Origin: Microbacterium laevaniformans
GTDB taxonomy: Bacteria; Actinomycetota; Actinomycetes; Actinomycetales; Microbacteriaceae
Length of the DNA stretch: 64,000 bases
Assembly (NCBI RefSeq): GCF_016907555.1
Contig: NZ_JAFBCE010000001.1
Coordinates: 2,356,001-2,420,000 of the forward strand
Direction of reading: 5' to 3'
In this document: one piece after another, positions 25,579-35,089 of the stretch
How positions within the stretch are numbered: the stretch's first letter is position 1
Layout: every line of letters begins with the position of its first letter
Translations under genes and position numbers: made by a program
Notes under the pieces: generated by a model
What the model was told of the DNA's origin: nothing
The model's database searches: none
Seen by the model: the letters and a program-made list of their open reading frames with translations, nothing else

Positions 25579-26238
25579 TCAGGCCGACTGCGGGATGCCG
25601 ACGGTGCGATGCGCGTGGCGCACGAGGTAGTCGGTGAGGGCGAAGGACGCCGCCACCGCGCGGACCGCGTCGCGCTCGATGATCGACGTGAGGATCTCTG
25701 CGTGCGCACGGGCGCCTGCGGCGATCTCATCCTGCTCGTCGTCGATGTTGACGAGCCAGAAGCGGCGCGAGAGGGTCTGCAGCGGCGTCATCGCGTCGAC
25801 GAGGAACTCGTTGTGGGTTGCCTTCGAAATGAGCTGATGCGTCTGCTTCACCGAATCGGCGTAGCCCTCGAGCGTGAATTCGGCCGCCTGCAGGTAGGCG
25901 AGCATCTTCCCCATCGCGTCACGCTCGGCCCTCTTCGCGCGAACGCACGCGAGTTCGACGGCGAGGGCCTCGAGGGGGCGACGGATCTCGAGCAGCCGCA
26001 GCTGCGACTCGACCGTGATCTCCGGGACGAACACGCCGCGGTTCGGGTGGATCTGCACGACGCGGTCGCGGGCGAGGCGCTGCAGTGCCTCGCGGACCGG
26101 GGTGCGACCGAGGCCGGTGGCTTCCATGAGCGACGCCTCGGACACGAGGGTCGCCGACGTGATCTGCTGCGAAGTGATCATGTCCTCGATGGCGTCGTAC
26201 GCCTGATCGGCGAGACTCTTCTGTGCCACGGTCACCAT
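25579..26238 (-). CDS. GntR family regulator (FadR/FCD type)
   Basis: About 219 residues. The winged helix (about 8-70) shows LADQAYDAIEDMITS, LVSEASLMEATGLGRTPVREALQRLARD. The FCD domain has the pattern LLEIRRPLEALAVELA and histidines (HQLI, HNEFL, HAEIL) that usually bind a metal. The start is uncertain: ATG 26238, GTG 26235 and GTG 26229 all follow an AAGGA site, and the last has the best spacing. A TAAAAT -10 lies at 26266-26271 on this strand. It is divergent from the NCS1 permease gene and probably regulates it. Confidence 0.85.
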   Translation of the reverse strand: MVTVAQKSLADQAYDAIEDMITSQQITSATLVSEASLMEATGLGRTPVREALQRLARDRVVQIHPNRGVFVPEITVESQLRLLEIRRPLEALAVELACVRAKRAERDAMGKMLAYLQAAEFTLEGYADSVKQTHQLISKATHNEFLVDAMTPLQTLSRRFWLVNIDDEQDEIAAGARAHAEILTSIIERDAVRAVAASFALTDYLVRHAHRTVGIPQSA

Positions 26239-26302
26239 CCTTCGCTCGCCCCGGGCGGATTCCACATTTTACAGGGCCGTAACAACAACCCTCTGGCATA
26301 CG

Positions 26303-26316
26303 ACCGGTATATCGGT
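26303..26316. promoter_or_regulatory. Candidate GntR operator
   Basis: ACCGGTATATCGGT reads as a palindrome with only one mismatched pair, and overlaps the repeat ATAC (26298-26301)/GTAT (26307-26310). It lies in the AT-richer middle of the GntR-permease gap, upstream of both genes. FCD-type GntR proteins bind short palindromes of this size. Confidence 0.45.
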
Positions 26317-26368
26317 AATGTGGCGCCCACGCGGCTCACGGTGAGCCGCCGATTTGAGGAGGAAAGAC

Positions 26369-27763
26369 ATGTCGACCGACGCGCAGTTGCACGCGGGTGA
26401 GGCCATCGAGCATCGCACCATCGACTGGATCCCCCCGACAGAGCGCCACGGGAGGCCGGGGTCGCTCTTCTTCGTATGGTTCGCCGCGAACACGTCCATC
26501 ACTGCCCTCGTGACGGGCGCCCTGTTCGTGATCCTCGGCAACTCGCCGCTGTGGTCTATCCCGGCGATCATCATCGGCAACGTGCTCGGCGGTTGGGTGA
26601 CGGCGCTGCACTCCGCGCAGGGTCCCAAGCTGGGAGTGCCGCAGATGATCCAGAGCCGTGCGCAGTTCGGTTACTATGGCGCGATCCTGCCGCTGGTGCT
26701 CGCCCTGTTCATCTACCTGGGCTTCTATGCGACCGGTCTCGTGCTCGGCGGGCAGGCGCTCGGATCGCTCCTGAACGTCGACCCGAAGGTGGGCGCCGCC
26801 ATCTTCGCCGTCTTCTCCACCGTGCTCGCGATCATCGGATACCGCTGGATCCACCGGGTCTCGCACTTCGCGACGGTCCTGAGCGGTGTCGTGTTCATCG
26901 TGCTGCTGTTCGTCATCCTCGCCGCTCCGCACGCCGCCGCTACGATCGGCAGCGGGGAGTTCGCGCTCGCGCCGTTCATCCTCGGCATCTCGCTCTCGGC
27001 GTCGTGGCAACTCACCTTCGGCCCCTACATCGCCGACTACAGCCGCTACCTGCCGGAGTCGACGCCGCAGCGCGCCACGATCGGGTGGACCTTCCTCGGG
27101 AGCGTCCTCGGCGCCTCCCTCGCGATGAGCATCGGAGCGCTGGCCGCCGCGCTGGGCGGCGCCGCGTTCTCCGATAATCAGGTGCTGTATCTGGCCGGCC
27201 TCCTCGGCGGGTTTGGCTGGATCGTGTCGATCACGGTCGTCATCGGCAAGCTCGTCGGCAACACGCTGAGCTCGTATGGCGGGTTCATGTCGCTCGCGAC
27301 GATCGTGACGGCCCTCGGCCGGAAGGACGTCGTGACCGCGCGCTCCCGCGCCGTGTACGTCGTGATCATCTCGGCGATCGCCTACGCGATCGCGGCGCTC
27401 GCGACCGACAACTTCCTCGGGAACTTCACGAATTTTCTGCTGTTCCTGCTGTACTTCATCACGCCGTGGTCGGCGATCAACCTCGTCGACTTCTACCTGA
27501 TCCGCCACAAGGAGTACGACATCGCGGCGCTGTTTGATCCGAACGGCCCCTACGGCAAGGTCAACGGTCTCGCGTTCATCGCGTACTTCGCCGGCATCCT
27601 CGTGCAGATCCCGTTCATGAACAGCTCCCTGTACGTGGGCCCGATCGCCAACCTGTTCGGCGGCGCGGAAGTCGCGTGGCTCATCGGCCTCATCGTCTCC
27701 GGCTTCATCTTCTACTGGTTCAACCCGGCCCGCCGCGGCTCGCTCGCGACACGCACCCGCTGA
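26369..27763 (+). CDS. NCS1 family permease (purine/cytosine/hydantoin-type)
   Basis: A 464-residue protein with about twelve membrane segments. NCS1 motifs are visible: GNVLGGWVTALHSAQGPKLG early (about 70-90), QMIQSRAQFGYYGA, ASWQLTFGPYIADYSRYLP in the middle, and ITPWSAINLVDFYLIRHKEYD in the second half. It imports a nucleobase, hydantoin, allantoin or similar N-heterocycle with Na+ or H+. A GAGGAGG site precedes the ATG at 26369. It forms an operon with the flavin reductase-like gene and is probably controlled by GntR. Confidence 0.9.
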   Translation: MSTDAQLHAGEAIEHRTIDWIPPTERHGRPGSLFFVWFAANTSITALVTGALFVILGNSPLWSIPAIIIGNVLGGWVTALHSAQGPKLGVPQMIQSRAQFGYYGAILPLVLALFIYLGFYATGLVLGGQALGSLLNVDPKVGAAIFAVFSTVLAIIGYRWIHRVSHFATVLSGVVFIVLLFVILAAPHAAATIGSGEFALAPFILGISLSASWQLTFGPYIADYSRYLPESTPQRATIGWTFLGSVLGASLAMSIGALAAALGGAAFSDNQVLYLAGLLGGFGWIVSITVVIGKLVGNTLSSYGGFMSLATIVTALGRKDVVTARSRAVYVVIISAIAYAIAALATDNFLGNFTNFLLFLLYFITPWSAINLVDFYLIRHKEYDIAALFDPNGPYGKVNGLAFIAYFAGILVQIPFMNSSLYVGPIANLFGGAEVAWLIGLIVSGFIFYWFNPARRGSLATRTR

Positions 27764-27795
27764 GCCGACCCCTCCCCATCAGAAAGCGCCGCACC

Positions 27796-28470
27796 ATGAA
27801 GTTCGATCCGGCTCGCGAGAAGAGCCCCACCCCGCATTCACCCTTCAAGGGACTGACCGTCCCGCGTCCGATCGGCTGGCTCTCGAGCGTCAGCAGCGAG
27901 GGCGTGGAGAACCTGGCCCCCTACAGCCAGTGGCAGAACCTCACTTTCGACCCCCCGATGGTGATGTTCGCGGCGAACCAGTACCCCGACGGACGTCGCA
28001 AGGACACCGTCATCAACGCCGAGGAGACCGGCTGGTTCGTTTGGAACATGGCTACCTGGGCGCTGCGCGACGCCGTCAACATCAGCGCGATGGCGCTGCC
28101 GCCGGAGGTCAACGAATTCGACCACGCCGGCGTCACCCGCCGCGCCGCCGATCTGTCGGCAGCACCCATGGTCGCCGAGAGCCCCTTCCACTTCGAGTGC
28201 AAGTACCTCTCGACGCACCGCCTCAAGGGCAACTCGACGGTGGGCACGATCGACGTCGTGTATGCGACGGTCGAACGCATCCACATGGACGAGAACTCCC
28301 TGACCCCCGACGGACGCGTCGACATCGCCAAGGTGCGCCCGATCGCCCGGATGGGCTACTTCGACTACACCGTCGTCGACTCGACGTTCGAGATGCGCGT
28401 CCCCGGCGCGGACTCGGACGCCCAGGCCGGCCTCGGCGGCGAGCCCATGGGCTTCTCCGCCGAAGGCTGA
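27796..28470 (+). CDS. Flavin reductase-like (DIM6/NTAB) FMN-binding protein
   Basis: A 224-residue split-barrel flavoprotein: VPRPIGWLSSVSSEGVENLAPYSQW is the classic start of this family (about 22-46), then MVMFAANQY and GWFVWNMATWALRDAVNIS. Relatives bind FMN and act as reductases or small oxygenase partners. It follows the NCS1 permease by 32 bases, suggesting that it acts on the imported compound, but the reaction is unknown. A hairpin 100 bases downstream ends the unit. Confidence 0.82.
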   Translation: MKFDPAREKSPTPHSPFKGLTVPRPIGWLSSVSSEGVENLAPYSQWQNLTFDPPMVMFAANQYPDGRRKDTVINAEETGWFVWNMATWALRDAVNISAMALPPEVNEFDHAGVTRRAADLSAAPMVAESPFHFECKYLSTHRLKGNSTVGTIDVVYATVERIHMDENSLTPDGRVDIAKVRPIARMGYFDYTVVDSTFEMRVPGADSDAQAGLGGEPMGFSAEG

Positions 28471-28571
28471 CTCGCGGATCCGCCGACTCTCCGCCGCGCG
28501 CCGACCCCCCACCACCGGCGTTTCCTCTGGACACCCTGCGGCAGCGCAGGCGAGTAGGTGGATCCTCTCCG

Positions 28572-28610
28572 CGACGCCCGCGTGCGCTCCCCCAGCGCCC
28601 GCGGGCGTCG
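28572..28610 (+). terminator. Hairpin after the NCS1-flavin reductase unit
   Basis: Eleven-bp perfect arms CGACGCCCGCG (28572-28582) and CGCGGGCGTCG (28600-28610) with an inner GCGCT/AGCGC pair. It marks the end of the ordinary chromosomal operon and the start of the accessory region. Confidence 0.6.
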
Positions 28611-28710
28611 TGCTGCGCCCACGGAAGCCGGCGAGGGGAACTGGTGCGTCGGTGGCACGTTCGACGCGTTTGACCGAGTGAATCGGCCTGACTTTCGTTC
28701 CTATCGGGAG

Positions 28711-29330
28711 CTTTGTCCTGTCATCTCGCAGGACATCGGTGACGGTTCTGCATGAGGACATCCGTGACACTTCCGGCGGTCTTGGTGGTGTCACTTCGGC
28801 CGGTGTGATGGGGTGAGTGACCCCGTCCGAGCCCGGCGTCGGTGGCGCGGATCTTCCGCCGGGCCGGCGTCGCGCGTGCTGAGCGAAGAAGAAGCCGCGC
28901 GCTGCGTATCGCCGGTTCGTCTACCCGGCGCCGAACGCGTGCTGGCAATTGGACGCGACCGAGTATGTCCTCGCCGGCGGCCGCAAATGCGTGATCTTCC
29001 AGCTCATCGATGATCACTCCCGCCTCGCGGTGGCGTCCCACGTCGCCGCTGGCGAGACTTCGGCGTGCACGTCGTCGCGAAAGGCATCGCCGCGCACGGC
29101 GTCCCGCAACGCCTGCTCACCGATAACGGTGTCGCATTGAACCCGTCACGGCACGGGATCGTCGGGCAGCTCGTCGACTACGTCACCCGGCTCGGGGTGA
29201 AGCCGATCACAGCCCCACAAGCCGACCACGCAAGGCAAGAACGAACGCTTCCACCGGACCCTGTTTCCCGGCCACCACCGGATGGCGGCGCCCCCCACGC
29301 TCGGCGTTTGCGAAGGTCAGCGGCTCGTTC
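28711..29330 (+). pseudogene. IS481-type transposase remnant
   Basis: Parts of an IS481 DDE transposase are spread over several frames: RRFVYPAPNACWQLDATEY and FQLIDDHSRLAVASHVA (frame from 28886), then AHGVPQRLLTDNG and SRHGIVGQLVDYV after a frameshift and deletion, then PTTQGKNERFHRTLF after another shift. All three acidic residues can be found, but never in one frame. Upstream, repeated GAGGACATC/CAGGACATC words may be the former IS end. The element is dead. Confidence 0.8.
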
Positions 29331-29369
29331 GCCCAGTGGGCGCATCAAGCGATAGACGCAAAGTCGACG

Positions 29370-29406
29370 TGATGAGGTCGTCGGTTCGATTCCGACAGGC
29401 GGCTCC
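29370..29406 (+). other. tRNA-Thr 3' fragment (attachment-site scar)
   Basis: The sequence is the 3' half of a tRNA: the end of an anticodon stem (TGATG), variable loop, a perfect five-pair T arm (GTCGG-TTCGATT-CCGAC, 29380-29396), and the acceptor 3' strand AGGCGGC with TCC. It matches my recollection of actinobacterial tRNA-Thr(CGT). The 5' half is absent; IS481-type debris precedes it. Such duplicated 3' halves are left where an element has integrated into a tRNA gene. Confidence 0.7.
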
Positions 29407-29414
29407 GGCGAACA

Positions 29415-29446
29415 GCCCCTGACCTGCGGAAACGCAGGTCAGGGGC
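29415..29446 (+). terminator. Terminator behind the tRNA fragment
   Basis: A perfect 14-bp stem closed by a GAAA tetraloop, starting nine bases after the tRNA fragment. It looks like the native terminator of the original tRNA gene, which places the original downstream flank to the right of this point. The 218 bases between it and the next gene hold nothing I recognise. Confidence 0.8.
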
Positions 29447-29664
29447 GGTTCGGTTCTGGGGGTCGCGCGATGCACTGGCCTCACGGCTCTGCCCGACACC
29501 GACGTCGCTCTTCTCTGCGACGGACCCCCTCGCCGGCCGAGCGCTCGCGGCCGGCATCCTGTCGGTGTGCCGATAGGCCTCGCACCGCTCGGCAACGCAG
29601 CATGGCGTTGCGTCGCGACCTGGCGACGGCTCGGCGGGGCGCGATCGTCTCGTGCGTTGGCGGA

Positions 29665-29976
29665 CTACGGGAGCTTGGACGCGAGGACGTCGGCCGCCAG
29701 GATCTCGGGTGCTGCGCCGAGGAGGTGCTGGTTGGCCATCAGGGCTGCGACGATGGCGCCGTTGGCGTGGGCGTCGCGAGCGGCCTCGTCGGGGAATGCA
29801 TCGAAGATCCAGAAGGTGTCGGCGTGGGTCCTGACCGCGAACCAGACAATCGTTCCTACTTCTTCGTTGGCGAGTGCGACAGCGCCGGCGAGCAGATCGG
29901 CGACCGCGTCGTGCTGTCCATCGGCCGCGACGATCTTGGCGACGAAGGCATACGGAAGTGATGCGGGTGTGGACAT
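29665..29976 (-). CDS. Putative quinol monooxygenase (ABM domain)
   Basis: A 103-residue ferredoxin-like fold protein of the antibiotic biosynthesis monooxygenase family: VAKIVAADGQHDAVADLL, ALANEEVGTIVWFAV, FWIFDAFPDEAARDAHANG, then a C-terminal strand. Such cofactor-free dimers oxidise quinols or other aromatics. An AAGGAG site precedes the ATG. It is divergent from the GlxA-type regulator, which is likely to control it. Confidence 0.82.
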   Translation of the reverse strand: MSTPASLPYAFVAKIVAADGQHDAVADLLAGAVALANEEVGTIVWFAVRTHADTFWIFDAFPDEAARDAHANGAIVAALMANQHLLGAAPEILAADVLASKLP

Positions 29977-30069
29977 GAGGGACTCTCCTTGAGTAGGGGT
30001 TCTTCGTGGGACGAGTTCAGCGTATGACGAGCGAGGGCCGGTGGGGAGTGGCGTATACGGCAGTATTGC

Positions 30070-30075
30070 TATTGT
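30070..30075 (+). promoter_or_regulatory. -10 element TATTGT of the GlxA-type regulator gene
   Basis: TATTGT lies seven bases before the ATG at 30083, giving a leaderless start. The 106-bp gap to the monooxygenase gene is AT-richer than its surroundings and should contain the operator. Confidence 0.5.
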
Positions 30076-30082
30076 TTACGTC

Positions 30083-31024
30083 ATGCGTATCGGACTGATC
30101 GCGATCGACGGCTGCTTCGGTTCGGCTATCGCGTCGATCATCGACATCGTGCGGGTGGCCGACGGTGCCCGCGGCGATGTCGACCCGCGGATCGACCCGA
30201 TCGAACTCGCCATCCTCGGACCGAAACGGCGAGTGACCACGACGGCATCGATGACCCTGTCGGTGGACCACCCGCTGTCGGAGTCCGGAGAGTTCGACGT
30301 GGTGGTCGTCCCTGCGCTCGGGACCCTTACGGCCGCCGCTACCAACGACGTCCTCCAGAGCCGAGATGCTCGTTCGGTCATCGCCTCGCTCGGGCGCCTC
30401 GACGAGGCGACCACCCGGATCGCCGCGGCGTGCACCGGCGTGTTCGCTGTGGCCGAGACCGGACGGATGCATCATCGGCGGGCGACGACCAGCTGGTTCC
30501 TGGGGCCGGAGTTCCTGAAGCGCTATCCGACCGTCGCCCTCGATCTCGACACCATGGTCGTGGTCGACGGGAACCTCGTCACCGCCGGTGCCGCGTTCGC
30601 CCACATCGACCTCGCGCTCTCCCTCGTGCGATCGATCAGCCCCGACCTGGCCCAACATGTCGCCAAGCTCCTCATCATCGACGAGCGCCCGTCGCAGGCG
30701 GCCTTCGTCGCCTACGAACATCTCCGGCACGAGGACCCGATCGTCGTCGAGTTCGAACGCTTCGTGCGCGCCCGCCTGGACGAACCGTTCAACGTCGCCT
30801 TCGTCGCGCAGTCGCTCGGCACCAGCCGGCGCACCCTCGAACGACGAGTCCGTGCGGCGCTCAACCTCACTCCGCTCGGCTTCGTCCAACGGCTTCGCAT
30901 CGAACGAGCTCGGCACCTCTCAGCAACCACGGACCTCACCTCCGCCGAGATCGCGCTACGGGTCGGCTACGCGAACGCCGAGACTCTGCGCTCCCTCATG
31001 CGTAGGGAGCGACGCCGTTCCTGA
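30083..31024 (+). CDS. GlxA family AraC-type transcriptional regulator
   Basis: A 313-residue regulator with an N-terminal DJ-1/PfpI-like domain (about 1-195): MRIGLIAIDGCFGSA, DVVVVPALGTL, and the nucleophile-elbow region IAAACTGVFAVAE with a cysteine. Then comes an AraC double helix-turn-helix (about 220-310): FNVAFVAQSLGTSRRTLERRV and SAEIALRVGYANAETLRSLMR. The architecture is that of GlxA/CdhR regulators. It is divergent from the monooxygenase gene. It lies in the accessory region between the tRNA scar and IS21 and is probably imported. Confidence 0.87.
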   Translation: MRIGLIAIDGCFGSAIASIIDIVRVADGARGDVDPRIDPIELAILGPKRRVTTTASMTLSVDHPLSESGEFDVVVVPALGTLTAAATNDVLQSRDARSVIASLGRLDEATTRIAAACTGVFAVAETGRMHHRRATTSWFLGPEFLKRYPTVALDLDTMVVVDGNLVTAGAAFAHIDLALSLVRSISPDLAQHVAKLLIIDERPSQAAFVAYEHLRHEDPIVVEFERFVRARLDEPFNVAFVAQSLGTSRRTLERRVRAALNLTPLGFVQRLRIERARHLSATTDLTSAEIALRVGYANAETLRSLMRRERRRS

Positions 31025-31174
31025 CCTATCGCAATGCATGTAGCCGGTGTGCTCGTGCTCGACTGGAACCACCTCTGAGCACGTCGCGTTGACGCATCCC
31101 GCGTCGCCCCTGGACGACACACTCGACACGCCCGCAGCACAGGCCATGTGATGTGTCCCGGCTACCCGGACGGT

Positions 31175-31179
31175 CGGGG
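31175..31179. repeat. IS21 target-site duplication, left copy CGGGG
   Basis: The five bases before the left end of IS21 match the five after its right end (33307-33311). Five bases is within the range known for IS21-family insertions. Confidence 0.75.
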
Positions 31180-31228
31180 TGTCGGCGGCGCGTGAATCCT
31201 GGTCACTTTCGGCGCTCGAAAAGTGAAC
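31180..31228 (+). repeat. IS21 left terminal inverted repeat
   Basis: Forty-nine bases ending GAAAAGTGAAC. They align without gaps with the reverse complement of 33258-33306, with ten mismatches. Confidence 0.85.
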
Positions 31229-31241
31229 GGTTGCGGGCAGT

Positions 31242-33241
<2,000 letters not shown>

Positions 33242-33257
33242 TCTCCAATCGTTGAGT

Positions 33258-33306
33258 GTTCACTTTTCAAGCGCCGCTACTGTCCAGTTTTCGAGCGCCG
33301 TCGACA
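33258..33306 (-). repeat. IS21 right terminal inverted repeat
   Basis: Partner of 31180-31228. It contains two tandem copies of a GGCGCT-YGAAAA motif, one at the tip and one 30 bases inside. Confidence 0.85.
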
Positions 33307-33311
33307 CGGGG
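33307..33311. repeat. IS21 target-site duplication, right copy CGGGG
   Basis: Exact copy of 31175-31179, immediately outside the right terminal repeat. Confidence 0.75.
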
Positions 33312-33496
33312 TTGGGTGGCTGTGATGTCGCTGCGTTCTCGTCGAGAGGATCAGCAGACCCGATCAGAGCCGATTGGGATAGGACGCGAAGGCGGTCAGG
33401 TCAGGGCGGCCGAAGCCGGCCTGCCGACCGGGGCTTGACCCCTGATCTTGGACACGCTGATTCCAGCACGATGCTGGGGAAGCGAGAATCTGAGGG

Positions 33497-33826
33497 ATGG
33501 CAAGGAAGAACTACACGGACGAGTTCCGGCAGCGTGCGGTGGATTTGTACGAGTCCACGCCGGGCGCGACGCTGAAAGCGATCGCGGCCGATTTGGGGAT
33601 CTCCCGTGGTGCGTTGAAGGAATGGGTCGACAAGCTCGGATCCGGGACCGCTGCGGCCGGTTCGGTGTCGCCGCCGGTGTCGGTGCGGTCGGAGTCGCAG
33701 GCGGCGAGGATCATCCGGTTGGAAGCCGAGTTAGCGGTCTCGAGAGCGGAGCAGGTCAAGCTCGAGACGGAGCGGGACATCCTCCGTCAGGCGGCGAAGT
33801 ATTTCGCTGCGGAGACGAACTGGTGA
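33497..33826 (+). CDS. IS3-family transposase OrfA
   Basis: A 109-residue DNA-binding protein: RKNYTDEFRQRAVDLYEST, KAIAADLGISRGALKEWV (helix-turn-helix, about 28-45), then a leucine-zipper-like helix IIRLEAELAVSRAEQVKLET and ILRQAAKYFA, which in IS3 elements mediates oligomerisation. Its stop codon overlaps the orfB GTG. orfB is in the -1 frame and open well upstream, so a frameshifted OrfAB fusion is also possible. Confidence 0.93.
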   Translation: MARKNYTDEFRQRAVDLYESTPGATLKAIAADLGISRGALKEWVDKLGSGTAAAGSVSPPVSVRSESQAARIIRLEAELAVSRAEQVKLETERDILRQAAKYFAAETNW

Positions 33827-34743
33827 ACCGCTTCCAGTTCGTCGAGGACCACAAGGACGCCTACGGCGTGAAGCGGTTGTGTGAGGTCATCGAGATCGCC
33901 CGGTCCTCGTTCTACGCGTGGCTGGCCGCAGCCCCGGGACGGGCCGCGCGAGCCGCGGACGACGCCCGGTTGGCGGCACGGATCCGGGTGCTGCAGGACC
34001 CCGCGCAGGGTGGTGACCGCGCCTACGGGGCACCGAGGATCACTGCCGACCTCAACGACGGCGTCCCCGCCGCCGGGCGGGTGAATCATAAGCGGGTCGC
34101 TCGGGTGATGCGGGAACACGCGCTCGCGGGGATCCGACTGCGCCGCCGGGTGAAGACCACGATCCCGGACCAGTCCGGACGGAAGTTCCCCGACCTGGTC
34201 GGGCGGGACTTCAGCACCGGGGAGCCGAACCGCAGGTATGTCGGCGATATCACCTACCTCCCCATCGCGGACGGCAGCAACCTGTATCTGGCGACCTGCA
34301 TCGACCTCGGGTCGCGCAAGCTCGCCGGCTGGCAGGTCGCCGACCACATGCGCACCGAACTCGTCGAAGGCGCTCTCCGCGGCGCGCACCGCGACCGCGG
34401 ATCGCTGGCCGGCGCAGTGTTCCACAGCGACCACGGCTCGGTCTACGCGTCGAAAGCCTACGCAGCACTCTGCGAGCAGCTCAAGGTGACCCAGTCCATG
34501 GGCGCGGTGGGCACGAGCGCCGACAACTCGCTGGCCGAGAGCTTCAACGCCGCGCTCAAACGCGAGCTCCTCCAAGGCGCGTCGGCGTTCCCCGATCAAG
34601 CCACCGCCTACCGGGCCGTGTTCCGGTGGACGAACCGATACAACACGCGCCGACGCCACTCCGCGATCGGCCAGATCACCCCGAACAGCTACGAGAACAC
34701 CTACGCGGCCGCGAGATCAGCTACCCTCACGGAAGCGGCATAA
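33823..34743 (+). CDS. IS3-family transposase OrfB (DDE integrase)
   Basis: A 306-residue catalytic subunit. The N-terminal HTH_21 region is YGVKRLCEVIEIARSSFYAWLA. The rve core carries the D in YVGDITYLP, the D in VFHSDHGSVYAS and the E in NSLAESFNAALKREL. The final segment WTNRYNTRRRHSAIGQITP is standard. It starts with GTG, overlapping the orfA stop. The frame is intact. Confidence 0.94.
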   Translation: MNRFQFVEDHKDAYGVKRLCEVIEIARSSFYAWLAAAPGRAARAADDARLAARIRVLQDPAQGGDRAYGAPRITADLNDGVPAAGRVNHKRVARVMREHALAGIRLRRRVKTTIPDQSGRKFPDLVGRDFSTGEPNRRYVGDITYLPIADGSNLYLATCIDLGSRKLAGWQVADHMRTELVEGALRGAHRDRGSLAGAVFHSDHGSVYASKAYAALCEQLKVTQSMGAVGTSADNSLAESFNAALKRELLQGASAFPDQATAYRAVFRWTNRYNTRRRHSAIGQITPNSYENTYAAARSATLTEAA

Positions 34744-34899
34744 CCGAAATGACACCGTGTCCACGATCCGGGGTCAAGGCCCACCTACACCCTCATCTGG
34801 GAAGAGCCTGGTTTGGCGCAGGCACCGGTCAGATCTATGTCGCCGACGCACTGAGGCATCGCAAGAGAGCTACAGGACTGTCATGTCTCAGTCTCAGAG

Positions 34900-34988
34900 C
34901 GGAGACGGAGGGATTTGAACCCTCGGTCCCCGTAAGGGGACTCCACCTTAGCAGGGTGGTGCACTAGGCCTGACTATGCGACGTCTCC
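34900..34988 (-). tRNA. tRNA-Ser(GCT)
   Basis: An 89-base tRNA with acceptor pair GGAGACG/CGTCTCC, anticodon loop CTGCTAA (anticodon GCT), the long variable arm of class II tRNAs (GTCCCC/GGGGAC) and T loop TTCAAAT. CCA is not encoded. It reads leftward towards the IS3 element, whose end lies about 120 bases away; that gap shows nothing recognisable. Confidence 0.95.
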
Positions 34989-35089
34989 AGGCGTTCTTCG
35001 GCCGGAGCCGCGCGAACGCACCCCGCAATCATAACGGGTTCGCACCGCACTGCCGAACCGGGTGCGGCCGCATCCGGTCGATGGCACGA

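Larger units (their letters stand above)
33436..34776 (+). mobile_element. IS3-family insertion sequence, about 1.34 kb
   Basis: Terminal inverted repeats start TGACCCC at both ends (33436 rightward, 34776 leftward) and match at 21 of the first 24 positions; the match can be extended two bases outward (CTTGACCCC). It carries orfA and orfB, both intact. I see no convincing 3-bp target duplication, so the flank may have been rearranged. It lies 130 bases from IS21. Confidence 0.88.

Noticed and set aside
29447-29664. Possible small gene between the tRNA scar and the monooxygenase
   Set aside because: A frame reading PTPTSLFSATDPLAGRALAA looks protein-like, but it has no start, is short and matches nothing I recognise.
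33448-33822. Long N-terminal extension of IS3 OrfB in its own frame
   Set aside because: It overlaps orfA in another frame and shows no transposase homology. OrfB homology starts at the GTG at 33823, although a frameshifted fusion with OrfA remains possible.
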